The notes beneath the pieces were generated by a model. The model saw nothing but the letters and a program-made list of their open reading frames with translations, made no database searches and had not been told where the DNA came from. From IMG/VR virus record IMGVR_UViG_3300025154_002810, positions 1 through 36,320 of that record: a stretch of DNA of 36,320 bases; one strand, 5' to 3'. The translations under genes and the position numbers were made by a program. This document shows positions 8,711 through 17,221 of the stretch, one piece after another (the stretch's first letter is position 1; each line of letters begins with the position of its first letter). The DNA is from a virus.

Positions 8711-9285
8711 TTAGATGCCGTTTGGTATGATTTGGTCGATGTAATATTCCCGCTTGGGCTTGGCAAGTCCGTTAAACTGCTTGTGGATTTCCCATTGGTC
8801 AAGCAGATGGCCAAGTGGCATGAGCCAGACCTCATCTTCATTCCTCAGAAGCTGAGTTACACCGTAATAAATAAGTCGGGCAAACAACTCTTCGTCATTT
8901 ACTCGACCGCCACGTTTTTTGAGGAATCCTCCTCCGATTCAACATTTCTCTTTGTTCCTTTGAACATTGCTTCCATAATGCTGTTTTTGTAATCCGCAAG
9001 TTCAACCGGTGAGGTGAGAAGCTCAACCGCATCTTCGGTAAGCAAATCTCTTTTTGTCCCGGGGTTTTGCAGATTGTGTACGAGAACTGACTGATTGGCG
9101 AGCAGCGTGATGAGCCACACCACCTCATCGAGAGCCATTTCAAAGTTCTTGCTTTTCATCAGCTTATCGCCGAGATTTGAAAGCCCTCCGTAGCGTTTGG
9201 CGATTTCTTTTGTCGCTTTGGTTGTGAGGAGCATCTCATACTCCACGCCACCGATGGTAATTTTCGCGCTTCTTTCGTTATCCAT
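8711..9285 (-). CDS. Tail assembly chaperone GT-type fusion made by -1 frameshift
   Basis: The second frame of the tail chaperone pair. After the A-AAA-AAC site at 8914-8920 the -1 frame stays open for about 67 codons to TAA at 8711, reading RGGRVNDEELFARLIYYG and onward through DQWEIHKQFNG. There is no usable start and no ribosome site of its own, so it must be made as a fusion to the upstream frame (start 9285). This is the lambda G/GT arrangement found in most siphophages between major tail protein and tape measure. The T part is thought to recruit the tape measure protein. Coordinates give the whole fusion with the shift inside. Confidence 0.85.
8899..9285 (-). CDS. Tail assembly chaperone, G-type (unshifted product)
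   Basis: A 128-residue protein. The ATG at 9285 is preferred over the ATG at 9300, because GGAGG lies 8 nt before 9285 and nothing resembling a ribosome site precedes 9300. The body is a helical tail-chaperone fold (MLLTTKATKEIAKRYGGLSN, FEMALDEVVWLITLLANQ). The last codons TCA AAA AAC contain the slippery heptamer, and the frame ends in EEDSSKNVAVE. It lies between the major tail protein and the tape measure, the usual place for this gene. Confidence 0.88.
   Translation of the reverse strand: MDNERSAKITIGGVEYEMLLTTKATKEIAKRYGGLSNLGDKLMKSKNFEMALDEVVWLITLLANQSVLVHNLQNPGTKRDLLTEDAVELLTSPVELADYKNSIMEAMFKGTKRNVESEEDSSKNVAVE
8914..8920 (-). other. Programmed -1 ribosomal frameshift site (A AAA AAC)
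   Basis: The heptamer lies in the right phase, with frame-0 codons TCA AAA AAC, 13 nt before the frame-0 stop codon. Slipping back one base continues as CGT GGC GGT CGA GTA AAT into the open T frame. Confidence 0.85.
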
Positions 9286-9299
9286 CTGCTTATCCTCCA

Positions 9300-9890
9300 T
9301 TACGGTGTTACCGCAAACACAGGCTCGTAGACCTGCGTGTACCAGCCCGTGATAACAGAAGCCGGAACGCTGGTGTCATCCTCGTTGACCTCGGATTTCC
9401 ACGGGTGTTTTCCGTTGCCGTCCAGTTTGTTGCGGCGGTAGACCGTGCCTTCAATGGTCGGAGTGGAAAAGGTGATGCTGTCGCCCTTGGTCTGCAGATT
9501 GGTCGCCGGGATACCGAATACGACGCGGTAAAGCCAGAAATAGCGGTACTTGCCGTTTGCTTTTTTGGCGCGGAATCCGACAGCGACAGGAGCACCGCCG
9601 TCCTCGGTACCGGAAACCACAACATGGTTATCGTCAATTTTTGCCCCGGTCAGGTCTTCGGCGGCAGCCGTGCCGATATCGTCGATACCGAGCGACAGCT
9701 TGCCGGATTTAAATTCTTTCACGACCTCGGCAGGACTGTCGTCGGCGTAAAGGGTAGCCTCCGCAAGTTCGACCGACAAATCCGCTTTCATTGCCTTAGC
9801 GAGAGAAATGGGAGTGCTGTAGGTTTCGGTGCCGTCCACAGCCTCTGTGATTTTCGAGTAGAACAGCTTATCAAGCCCGATTGTTGCCAT
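9300..9890 (-). CDS. Major tail protein, phi13/TP901-1 type
   Basis: This 196-residue protein builds the tail tube. It begins MATIGLDKLFYSKIT and carries the family pattern of a mixed beta fold: SLAKAMKADLSVELAEATL, SGKLSLGIDDIG, VGFRAKKANGKYRYFWLYRVVF, FSTPTIEGTVYRRNK. The length is usual for phi13-type tail tube proteins. ATG at 9890 follows GGAGG. Its TAA overlaps an unused ATG of the chaperone gene. Confidence 0.92.
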   Translation of the reverse strand: MATIGLDKLFYSKITEAVDGTETYSTPISLAKAMKADLSVELAEATLYADDSPAEVVKEFKSGKLSLGIDDIGTAAAEDLTGAKIDDNHVVVSGTEDGGAPVAVGFRAKKANGKYRYFWLYRVVFGIPATNLQTKGDSITFSTPTIEGTVYRRNKLDGNGKHPWKSEVNEDDTSVPASVITGWYTQVYEPVFAVTP

Positions 9891-9893
9891 TTG

Positions 9894-10235
9894 TTATTCC
9901 TCCAGTTCATAGTTTTTTGCCACATCTATGGCGTAATGATGGTATCCGGTATCGTCCTCATGGCCGATATACCGGCGGTCGGTTATGGTTATATCCGCAG
10001 AAAGCAAGGCACGGACGATAGCGTTTTTCATTTTAAGGTAGTTGCCTTTGTCGAAGAGTGAAACGCGCACCTCCTGCACCTCGCTGTTTGGGAAGTTATC
10101 TGCGAATAGTTCAAAAGTATCGGTAAGCGGCGTTAAAACAGCGTAGCGGTCGGGCGCGGCATCCGTAAACACACCCGTTTCAACAGAGATATTCAAGCCG
10201 TCAAAAAGCGGAGTCAATTCAGATAAAAGGCTCAT
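9894..10235 (-). CDS. Tail terminator-like / minor tail protein
   Basis: A 113-residue protein between the HK97 gp10-like gene and the major tail protein, which is the place of the tail terminator that caps the tube. The sequence has the alternating strand and helix pattern of that class (DRYAVLTPLTDTFELFADN, EVQEVRVSLFDKGNYLKMKNAIVRALL). ATG overlaps the upstream stop by 4 bp. The role rests on gene order and general fold; no catalytic or metal motif is present. Confidence 0.7.
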   Translation of the reverse strand: MSLLSELTPLFDGLNISVETGVFTDAAPDRYAVLTPLTDTFELFADNFPNSEVQEVRVSLFDKGNYLKMKNAIVRALLSADITITDRRYIGHEDDTGYHHYAIDVAKNYELEE

Positions 10236-10663
10236 ATGCCGTTCACCTCGCTTTCCAGCTTCGCCTTCATCGCATCAATGCAGGCGTTTTTACTTGCCGA
10301 TTTTGCGGGCTTCAGAAAGGGTTTCGGCGATTGACCGTGCTTGCCGTATTCCAAAACTCCCGCAAGCATAGCGTTGCTTTTGCCGTCCGAGCGTGGTTCG
10401 GAGAATCCTACCTTGACGTTAAAATTACCGTCTTTGTCCTGTTTTGCGGAGGACACCCCGAGTGCCGAAACAAGCTCGCCCGTTGAGCGGCTTTCTTCCT
10501 TTGTACTGTTGCCGATAACGGCTTGCAAATTGGATTTCACTTTAGCTTCCACAACCTCGCCGCCCGCCTCAAGCACTTTCGGCAGGATTTCATCGGTTTT
10601 TTCACCGAGCCGAGACAGCTTCAAAAGGAAGTCCTCCGGCATTTTCATAGTTGCCTTAGCCAC
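10232..10663 (-). CDS. HK97 gp10-like neck/tail protein
   Basis: A 143-residue protein starting with GTG at 10663, 9 nt after AGGAGG. It shows the gp10 family layout: an N-terminal helix (FLLKLSRLGEKTDEILPKVLEAGGEVV), a middle strand region (VSSAKQDKDGNFNVKVGF) and the conserved end with LEYGKHGQSPKPFLKPAKSA. The GxxPxPFLxPA-type motif is diagnostic. The family acts at the head-tail joint or in tail completion. Confidence 0.88.
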   Translation of the reverse strand: MAKATMKMPEDFLLKLSRLGEKTDEILPKVLEAGGEVVEAKVKSNLQAVIGNSTKEESRSTGELVSALGVSSAKQDKDGNFNVKVGFSEPRSDGKSNAMLAGVLEYGKHGQSPKPFLKPAKSASKNACIDAMKAKLESEVNGI

Positions 10664-10988
10664 TCGGCTTCACCTCCTTCGCCAAAACCTCGATGTACAG
10701 TCCGCGTCCCTTGACGTCCTCGACCGAGGTGATTTCAAACCGTCCGTCCCCGTGAACAATAACCATCGCGGTTGTGATGGTCATACCGGGAATACGGCGA
10801 AACCGGAAAAGGTCGGTGGCTTCCGAAAATACGGCTCTGTTAGCCCATTTCTCGGTGCCGTGCCGACCCTCCCGATAAGCTCTGACAGAAACGAGAACGA
10901 TGTCAGTTTCTATCGAAAAGCCCTCGCTGTCCTTGGTTTTTTGTTTTTGTACGATGTCAATAACGGTGTTCATCTTCCCGTAACTCAT
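10656..10988 (-). CDS. Head closure protein (head-tail joining)
   Basis: A 110-residue protein of the SPP1 gp16/phage head-tail joining type that plugs the connector after packaging. The ATG at 10988 has GGAAGG 6 nt upstream and is preferred over an in-frame TTG at 11003. Recognisable segments are MNTVIDIVQKQKTKDSEGF, VLVSVRAYREGRHG and DLFRFRRIPGMTITTAMVIVHGDGRFEI, matching the beta-barrel of this family. It overlaps the gp10-like gene by 8 bp. Confidence 0.85.
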   Translation of the reverse strand: MSYGKMNTVIDIVQKQKTKDSEGFSIETDIVLVSVRAYREGRHGTEKWANRAVFSEATDLFRFRRIPGMTITTAMVIVHGDGRFEITSVEDVKGRGLYIEVLAKEVKPSG

Positions 10989-10990
10989 GC

Positions 10991-11299
10991 TCACACCTTC
11001 CAATCTCGGTCAAGCCTCAGAAGCAGATTAACCGTATTCCACACCTGCTGACCCGCTTGCACATTGTCGGCAAAAAAGCCGCCTGTGCTGCCATCCCGGC
11101 TCTCATAAAAGTGGGACGACAGCATAATGACGGCCTGTTCGGTGGTAGGCGGCATTTGATTATTGGTATAGAAATTCTCGGTCAGGTGTTGATAACTTTC
11201 CGCATATTTAACGGCGGCGGTGATGTACATCTGCAGGAGTTCATCATCCGCCGTGTGTTCAAGAATGAGATTCGCTTTGACTTTTTCAAGCAGTGTCAT
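10991..11299 (-). CDS. Head-tail connector protein, gp6-like
   Basis: A 102-residue, largely helical protein: TLLEKVKANLILEHTADDELL, ITAAVKYAESYQHLTENFY, TEQAVIMLSSHFYESRDG, NLLLRLDRD. This is the pattern of the HK97 gp6 adaptor that forms a ring under the portal. It sits in the usual place between capsid and head closure genes. Confidence 0.87.
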   Translation of the reverse strand: MTLLEKVKANLILEHTADDELLQMYITAAVKYAESYQHLTENFYTNNQMPPTTEQAVIMLSSHFYESRDGSTGGFFADNVQAGQQVWNTVNLLLRLDRDWKV

Positions 11300-11317
11300 A
11301 TCGCCGCCGTCCTTTCA

Positions 11318-11551
11318 TTATCCCTGCGCGTCCGGTGCCATAAGCCCGGCGGTCTTCAGTTTTGTGAGCAGCGCGTTAAAATCGGCAAGCAGCCCCGTGA
11401 TATCCTCAGCCGTACTTGCCGCTTGATTAGCCGCCGGAGTGAACGGAGAAGGAAGCCCCGTTACCGAGGCTCCCTCCTTGATTTCCAGCGTACCGCCAAT
11501 GACGGTTTTATCTCCGCCCTGTTCGGTATAGTTTTTGGTATTGTAACTCAT
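11318..11551 (-). CDS. Head fiber-like small protein
   Basis: A 77-residue protein with ATG behind GGAGG, directly after the major capsid gene. The sequence begins with a polar strand part with TVIGGTLEIKEGASVTG, a pattern seen in proteins named phage head fiber in Firmicute phages, and ends in a helix (STAEDITGLLADFNALLTKLK). It may decorate the capsid. The family call is tentative. Confidence 0.65.
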   Translation of the reverse strand: MSYNTKNYTEQGGDKTVIGGTLEIKEGASVTGLPSPFTPAANQAASTAEDITGLLADFNALLTKLKTAGLMAPDAQG

Positions 11552-11563
11552 AGCGTACCTCCG

Positions 11564-12772
11564 TTAAGCCTTCTGTTGAAGCACCTTGATGGCTTCAGGC
11601 AGAATCAATTTTCCGTCTACGCGCTGGGTAGCGACAAAGCCTACCTGTCCGGTAGCGGCGTATAACTCGTTGAGTCTTTTGAATACGCGCCCCTGACGGT
11701 CGGCTACCCAGTAGTAGCTGAAATCACCGAATACGATGGTCTTGGCGGTCGATGCAATCGCAGGAACATATGCCGAGGTATACAGCGGGCGGTTCAGAAT
11801 GGTGTCGGGAGTGCCAGCCTGCAAAGAAGGCTGCCAGAGGTACTGACCCTGACCATCCTTAAGCTTACGGATTGCTTTGACTGTGGCGTCGTTCATGACA
11901 AACACCGCCTTGTTTCGGTAAGACGCCTTAAGCGAATAGAACAGGTCAAGCACTTCGTCGATGGTAATAGCTGTGGCACTTGCTGTGGTCACACCAAGTT
12001 GCGCGCCGCCAGTGGTCGCAAGGATGCCGGTAGGTTTGCCGGAACCGTCGCCTGTGAAGAAAGCGTCTTCTTCTTTGTTTCCGATACGTCTGGCGAACTC
12101 TTTGGAAATGTAGGTTTCAAGGTTGAATACGCTGTCGTTAAGCAGTTCCTCAGAAACCTTGATCATCGTCCCCAGTTTGTAAGCACCGATGGATACCTGA
12201 CCGAAGCTGTCGTCGCTTTCGGAAATTGCGCCTTCCTCGTCAATCCAGGAGGCCGTTCCCTTGGACGCCACGACCGGAATTTTGCGATCGCCGGAAGAGG
12301 TGGTGATGACCTTGGCGAGCCTGCGGAAGATGTTTTCGTCCTCAAGGGCTTCCACAAGGGTACGCTCGAATTCATCCGGAACGAGATATCCGCCTTCGGT
12401 ATCGGTGCCAATCTGCAGTGCATTTTTAATGACTGAATCAAGACCTTCACCGGCACGTGTTCGCATTGCATTCCAGAATGCTTTCCTGTAATCGTCGGAC
12501 GCTCTGCCGGTCTTGGTTTCCATGCCCGGCACAATGGGTTTGCCCGTAAGGGGCGTATTTAGGGGCTTGGAAAGCTCACGGTCAAGGGCTTCCTGTTTTT
12601 CCAGGCGGTCGATTTCCTTTCCGAGCCCAACCACGTCGGCTTCCATTTTGTCGTAGGTGGCGGTATCCTCGGCGGAAACCAACCCATCCGCACCGCGCTT
12701 GGTATCGAGGAAAGCCTTAGCTGCTTCCCATGCCTTTGCGCGCTTCTCGCGCAGTTCAAGAATTTTGTTCAT
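11564..12772 (-). CDS. Major capsid protein, HK97 family
   Basis: A 402-residue shell protein. Residues 1-75 form the charged, helical delta domain (LRERKAKAWEA-like start, KMEADVVGLGKEIDRLEKQE), which works as a built-in scaffold and is normally cut off by the phage protease. The mature HK97 fold follows, with LQIGTDTEGGYLVPDEFERTLVEALEDEN, FTGDGSGKPTGIL and VFGDFSYYWVADRQG. ATG follows AGGAGG. The protease gene lies 19 bp upstream. Confidence 0.95.
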   Translation of the reverse strand: MNKILELREKRAKAWEAAKAFLDTKRGADGLVSAEDTATYDKMEADVVGLGKEIDRLEKQEALDRELSKPLNTPLTGKPIVPGMETKTGRASDDYRKAFWNAMRTRAGEGLDSVIKNALQIGTDTEGGYLVPDEFERTLVEALEDENIFRRLAKVITTSSGDRKIPVVASKGTASWIDEEGAISESDDSFGQVSIGAYKLGTMIKVSEELLNDSVFNLETYISKEFARRIGNKEEDAFFTGDGSGKPTGILATTGGAQLGVTTASATAITIDEVLDLFYSLKASYRNKAVFVMNDATVKAIRKLKDGQGQYLWQPSLQAGTPDTILNRPLYTSAYVPAIASTAKTIVFGDFSYYWVADRQGRVFKRLNELYAATGQVGFVATQRVDGKLILPEAIKVLQQKA

Positions 12773-12791
12773 AGTATTTTCCTCCTAAAAT

Positions 12792-13490
12792 TTAGTGTTG
12801 AATCAAAGAGAGCCGCTTCTCCAGCGACTCAATGGGTGTGCCTGTTTTCACAGGCGTTTTCTTGGGGTACAGCTTGTTCAAGAGAGAGTTCGTGACTGCT
12901 CGGCGGCTGAAAGCGTAGGTGATATCCTCGGTCTGCACACGTTTCTTTTCATCCTCCAGAACGCCGTCCGCAAAGCCCAGTTCTATGGCTTTGTTGGCGT
13001 TGAGCCACGTTTCCGCGTCCATGAGGTGGGATAACTTTGCGCGGGACTGCCCAGTCTTGATTTCATAAGCGTTGATGATGCTTTCCTTGACCTCGTCCAG
13101 CATAGCGATAGTTTTCTGCATTTCCTCGCTGTCGCCGATTGCCACGGTCAGTGGGTTATGCACCATCATGAGCGCGGTTGGTGCCATTAGAACCGTCATC
13201 CCCGCCATAGCGATTACCGAAGCGGCTGACGCCGCAATGCCATCAATCTTGACGGTCACTTTGCCTTTGTAATCCATAAGCATGGCGTATATCTGACTCG
13301 CCGCGATACAGTCTCCGCCCGGTGAGTTCAGCCAGATAACAATGTCACCCTCGCCGGCGGTTAAATCAGCTTTGAACGCCTTGGGGGTGACATCATCATC
13401 AAACCAGCTTTCCTCGGCAATCACGCCGTCGAGGTAGAGCGTTCTGGTGTCGGACTTCTCGTCCTTTACCCAGTTCCAGAATTTCTTCAT
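12792..13490 (-). CDS. ClpP-like head maturation protease
   Basis: A 232-residue serine protease (S14 family) that cuts the scaffold part off the capsid protein during head maturation. The oxyanion glycines (NSPGGD, 55-60), the likely nucleophile Ser88 in GIAASAAS and His111 in MMVHNP match the ClpP order and spacing. The start overlaps the portal stop by 4 bp (ATGA), and the capsid gene follows, so the portal-protease-capsid triplet is intact. Confidence 0.94.
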   Translation of the reverse strand: MKKFWNWVKDEKSDTRTLYLDGVIAEESWFDDDVTPKAFKADLTAGEGDIVIWLNSPGGDCIAASQIYAMLMDYKGKVTVKIDGIAASAASVIAMAGMTVLMAPTALMMVHNPLTVAIGDSEEMQKTIAMLDEVKESIINAYEIKTGQSRAKLSHLMDAETWLNANKAIELGFADGVLEDEKKRVQTEDITYAFSRRAVTNSLLNKLYPKKTPVKTGTPIESLEKRLSLIQH

Positions 13491-14752
13491 TTGGTTGTTT
13501 CCTCCGTTCCTGTCGTATTTGCGAACACACCCGCGTCCTGTAATTTGGTCATTGCGCCGTTAATAAGATACAGGTCGCCACCGAGATTCACCGGGATTCG
13601 GTCCAGGTTCTCAAGCTCGCGGATATCATTGGCGCTCATCCAACCGTTCTGACGTGCGGTGGCGTAACCGCTCATGCGGCTGACATAGTCGCCGCGCAGC
13701 AGCCCGTCCACATTGAATTTGATGAACACGGTCGGCTTTTCGCTTTCCATCAGCAAGGCGCGGCACATGGACTGCTCCCAGCGCACCACCCACGGGTCGA
13801 GCGTGTATTTCACGAATTCCAGCGACTGCTGCTCGATGTTACTGAAGGACGATTTTTCAAGGTCGGCGAGCATATGGGGCGGTATCCTGAAGATACGGGC
13901 GATTTCATTGATTTGAAACTTCCGCGTTTCCAGAAACTGCGCCTGTTCGGGCGAGATGCCAATGGCCTGGTACTTCATGCCTTCCTCAAGCACAGCCACC
14001 CTGTGGGCGTTTGTGGAGCCTTGGTAGGCGGCATTCCACGATTCCTTGACTTTCTGCGGGTCTTTTATTGTGCCGGGATGTTCCAGCACGCCGCCCGGCG
14101 CGGCACCGTTGGCGAAGAACTTCGCTCCGTATTCCTCGGTGGCCATCGCCAGCCCCACGGCGTTCTTTGCCATCGCAATCGGTGAATAACCGACCAGTCC
14201 GTCAAAGCCCAAGCCAGGGATATGCAGCACATCCGATGGTGCGAGGTAGACCTGACTGTCTTTTCCGAGCGTGGGTGCATCATCGGTGCTTCGCTGATAC
14301 AAATAGAAAAGCCGGCCGTTTGAATCACGGTCGACCGTCATTTTATTTGGCATCAGCGGATAAAGGGCGATGACCTCACCGCTGGCGTTCCGGATAATCT
14401 GCGCGTAAGCGTTTCCCCACAATAAAAGATGACTCATCAGCGTTTCTCGAAGCGCAAATGAAGTCATCTCAGGGTTTGGCTCATCGTGGAGTAGTTTATA
14501 TAACGGGTGTTGCAGGTTTTTCTCCTTGCCACCCGAATCGTTGTAGAGGTAAACATGGAGCGGCAGTCCCGCCACCGTTTCGGACAGTATCCTTACGCAG
14601 GAGTACACGGCCGTCATTTGCATGGCAGTATGCTCGTTGACAGGCTTTCCGGCGGTCGTGCCGCCGAACAGGAAGCTGTAACGGCTGCCGCCAAGGCTGT
14701 TTTGGGGCTTGTCGCGGGCTTTAAATATTCCTTGAAATATTCCCATAGACAT
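13487..14752 (-). CDS. Portal protein, HK97 family
   Basis: This protein of about 420 residues forms the dodecamer through which DNA enters and leaves the head. Family segments: AMQMTAVYSCVRILSETVAGLP, HLLLWGNAYAQIIRNASGEV, SDVLHIPGLGFDGLVGYSPI and EIARIFRIPPHMLADLEKSSFSNIEQQSLEFV, which together are diagnostic. AGGAG stands a few bases before a run of possible starts (GTG-ATG-TCT-ATG), so the first residue is uncertain by up to four codons. It follows the large terminase by about 10 bp. Confidence 0.93.
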   Translation of the reverse strand: MSMGIFQGIFKARDKPQNSLGGSRYSFLFGGTTAGKPVNEHTAMQMTAVYSCVRILSETVAGLPLHVYLYNDSGGKEKNLQHPLYKLLHDEPNPEMTSFALRETLMSHLLLWGNAYAQIIRNASGEVIALYPLMPNKMTVDRDSNGRLFYLYQRSTDDAPTLGKDSQVYLAPSDVLHIPGLGFDGLVGYSPIAMAKNAVGLAMATEEYGAKFFANGAAPGGVLEHPGTIKDPQKVKESWNAAYQGSTNAHRVAVLEEGMKYQAIGISPEQAQFLETRKFQINEIARIFRIPPHMLADLEKSSFSNIEQQSLEFVKYTLDPWVVRWEQSMCRALLMESEKPTVFIKFNVDGLLRGDYVSRMSGYATARQNGWMSANDIRELENLDRIPVNLGGDLYLINGAMTKLQDAGVFANTTGTEETTK

Positions 14753-14764
14753 CACACTCCTTTA

Positions 14765-16366
14765 CTAAAAAATTAGCAATCCACGGTTATCGTAGACGCT
14801 TTCGCCATTGTCGTTACCGCACCGAATCGCACGGTCGAGCGCCATGATGGTGGCGACAGAACCGTCAATCTTCTCTGTGGATTTTTCCTTGTCGGCTTTT
14901 ATATTGCCTGCGGGGTCAGTGCGGATGTAGATGTTATCCATCATCCAGCGAAGAACCGGATGTCCGCCATGAGCTATTTTCTGTTCCAAAGTCAATTTCA
15001 TCAGTTCTTTGGTCGGAGGGCTCATATCCTTAAAGCCCTGGCCGAACGGCACGACCGTAAAACCGAGATTTTCAAGGTTCTGCATCATCTGAACTGCGCC
15101 CCAGCGGTCGAAAGCAATCTCGCGGATGTTGTATTTGGTGCCGAGTTCCTCGATGAATCTCTCGATAAAGCCGTAATGCACGACATTGCCCTCGGTGGTT
15201 TCAAGATATCCCTGCTTCTTCCAGATGTCGTAATTCACATGGTCTCTTCTCACACGCAAATCCACATTATCCTCCGGAATCCAGAAGAACGGCAGCACGA
15301 CGTATTTGTCGTCCTCGTCCTCTGGCGGGAATACCAGAACAAACGCCGTAATGTCGGTGGAGGACGAAAGGTCGAGTCCGCCGTAGCAGACGCGCCCTTG
15401 CAGACTATCTGTGTTTACGGGGAATGCGCATTTATCCCATTTGTCCATCGGCATCCAGCGCACCGCTTGTTTGACCCATTGATTCAAGCGCAATTGACGG
15501 AAGCTGTTCTCCTCGGCGGGATTCTGCCGTGCCGATTCAAAAGCTTGCTTGACCTTATCCATGCCGACCGTAATACCGAGCGACGGATTCGCTTTCTTCC
15601 ACACCTTGGGGTCAGTCCAGTCGTCCTCCTGCGCCGCGCCGTATATTACGGGATAAAAGGTCGGGTCATGTTTTCTGCCATCGAGGATGTCGAGTGCCTT
15701 TTGATGAACCTCCCAGCAGATGCTGTGCTGATTGTCCCCGGCGGTCGTGATAAGAAAATACAGCGGCTGCATTCTCGCGTCGCCGCTGCCCTTGGTCATG
15801 ACGTCATATAATTTTCGGTTCGGCTGAGTATGCAGCTCATCGAACACCACACCGTGGGTGTTGAAGCCGTGCTTGTTGCCGACGTCTGCCGACAGCACTT
15901 GGTAGATGCTGCCCGTCGGCTGATAAATGAGCCGCTTGGTGGCATCCAGTATTTTTACTCGCTTGGACAGTGCCGGACACATACGCACCATATCCGCCGC
16001 CACATTGAAGACGATGGATGCCTGGTTTCGGTCAGCAGCACAGCCGTACACCTCGGCACGTTCCTCTCTGTCTCCGCAGGTGAGGAGCAGTGCAATCGCC
16101 GCCGCAAGTTCGGATTTTCCCATTTTCTTCGGTATCTCCACATAGGCAGTATTGAACTGTCGGTAGCCGTTGGGCTTGAGTGTTCCAAACACATCACGGA
16201 TAATTTGTTCCTGCCAGTCGATCAGTTCAAAGGGCTTTCCCGCCCAAGTTCCTTTTGTATGGGAGAGGGCTTCGACGAAAGTTACGGCATAATCGGCGGC
16301 GGCCTTGTCGTAAATCGAATCCGCAGCTTTGAACCGGGTGGGATTGTATTTTTTAAGTTTTCGTAT
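14765..16366 (-). CDS. Terminase large subunit
   Basis: The packaging motor ATPase and nuclease. Seen: IDWQEQIIRDVFG (adenine-binding Q region), the Walker A variant PKKMGKSE, Walker B with catalytic Glu in VVFDELH, coupling motif ITTAGD, and the nuclease acidic residues in GGLDLSSSTD and AFDRWGA. The usual N-terminus RKLKKYNPTRF is present, but the codon before it is ATA (16364-16366), 8 nt after a perfect AGGAGG. The only ordinary in-frame start upstream is TTG at 16429, with no ribosome site, and no downstream start precedes the ATPase motif. I therefore place the start at ATA, with moderate certainty. The small subunit gene lies about 6 kb away. Confidence 0.93.
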   Translation of the reverse strand: MRKLKKYNPTRFKAADSIYDKAAADYAVTFVEALSHTKGTWAGKPFELIDWQEQIIRDVFGTLKPNGYRQFNTAYVEIPKKMGKSELAAAIALLLTCGDREERAEVYGCAADRNQASIVFNVAADMVRMCPALSKRVKILDATKRLIYQPTGSIYQVLSADVGNKHGFNTHGVVFDELHTQPNRKLYDVMTKGSGDARMQPLYFLITTAGDNQHSICWEVHQKALDILDGRKHDPTFYPVIYGAAQEDDWTDPKVWKKANPSLGITVGMDKVKQAFESARQNPAEENSFRQLRLNQWVKQAVRWMPMDKWDKCAFPVNTDSLQGRVCYGGLDLSSSTDITAFVLVFPPEDEDDKYVVLPFFWIPEDNVDLRVRRDHVNYDIWKKQGYLETTEGNVVHYGFIERFIEELGTKYNIREIAFDRWGAVQMMQNLENLGFTVVPFGQGFKDMSPPTKELMKLTLEQKIAHGGHPVLRWMMDNIYIRTDPAGNIKADKEKSTEKIDGSVATIMALDRAIRCGNDNGESVYDNRGLLIF

Positions 16367-16483
16367 ACCCGCCGCCTCCTTTCGCAGAGCATAAAAATAG
16401 ACCTGCCGTCGGCAAGCCCTCAAAATCAATCTGTACGAGAAACAGAGCCGTTTCCGGCGCTGTCCTCCAGTTATAATTTTTTG

Positions 16484-16663
16484 TTATTCTTCGTCGTCTG
16501 TGAGGATGAACCGCGTATATGCGGCTTTGTTTTCGATGAGATAAATCACCAGTTCGCAGTAATTTTCCCGTAAGGCGATTTCCCGTACCTTCGGCACATC
16601 GAACATATTTGTTTCGCCCAATTTACGAATGGCAAGTATTTGTTCCTTGACTTTACTGTCCAT
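16484..16663 (-). CDS. DUF5049-type small protein
   Basis: A 59-residue protein; ATG at 16663 opens MDSKVKEQILAIRKLGETNMFD, the pattern of DUF5049, followed by REIALRENYCELVIYLIENK and a C-terminal FILTDDEE. Function is unknown; the family is common next to phage terminase genes. It overlaps the DUF4314 gene by 11 bp. Confidence 0.82.
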   Translation of the reverse strand: MDSKVKEQILAIRKLGETNMFDVPKVREIALRENYCELVIYLIENKAAYTRFILTDDEE

Positions 16664-16886
16664 CGCTGTCCTCAACTTTCCGGCAGAAATCTTCACCATA
16701 TACCACATTCAAACCACTGCCGTTATCCCAGTTCACCATGATGGAGCCTATGTCGTCTACGCCGACGACCGTACCTTTTGTACCTACGGGCGGTGCCTGA
16801 ACATCGTTCATACGAACAAGCTCCACACGGGTTCCAGGGGTAAACCAATCTCTTAATTGTTTGAGTATTTCAGGACGGATGTTCAT
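16653..16886 (-). CDS. DUF4314 protein
   Basis: A 77-residue protein with a small beta-barrel pattern of the DUF4314 family: FTPGTRVELVRMND, APPVGTKGTVVGVDDIGSIMVNWDNGS. The fold is SH3/KOW-like; its role in phages is unknown. It is coupled to its neighbours by short overlaps on both sides, in the small-gene string before the large terminase. Confidence 0.85.
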   Translation of the reverse strand: MNIRPEILKQLRDWFTPGTRVELVRMNDVQAPPVGTKGTVVGVDDIGSIMVNWDNGSGLNVVYGEDFCRKVEDSDGQ

Positions 16887-17221
16887 TCAGCTACCTCCTC
16901 ACTTGGCAAATATGCAGCCCATTTCGGAAAAACTCTGCCTTCCGACATAACCAACACGCCCTCGGATTTTCCTTTTTGCCTTACCAAAACACAATGCCAA
17001 ACTCCGTTTTCGTCTATGCTACAAAGATTCGTGTATTTTTCTATAAACCATCTGTCAACACATAAGTCGGTTGTAAAGTTTTCGTAATCAATTTTACCGA
17101 GCCTAATTTCCTTTTCCACTATATACGGTTTCACCCATTCCGATAAATAAGGGCGGATTAAGTCCTCAATGCGAAATGGATACTCAACGAAGAAGGCGGT
17201 GGGAAGCTCATTCATCTTCAT
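16883..17221 (-). CDS. Hypothetical phage protein
   Basis: A 112-residue protein, no family recognised with certainty. It has a run of helices rich in aromatic and charged residues (FRIEDLIRPYLSEWVKPYIVEKEIRL-type region) and then a strand part (GVWHCVLVRQKGKSEGVLV). It overlaps the upstream gene by 14 bp and the DUF4314 gene by 4 bp, so it is part of the same operon. Confidence 0.75.
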   Translation of the reverse strand: MKMNELPTAFFVEYPFRIEDLIRPYLSEWVKPYIVEKEIRLGKIDYENFTTDLCVDRWFIEKYTNLCSIDENGVWHCVLVRQKGKSEGVLVMSEGRVFPKWAAYLPSEEVAE

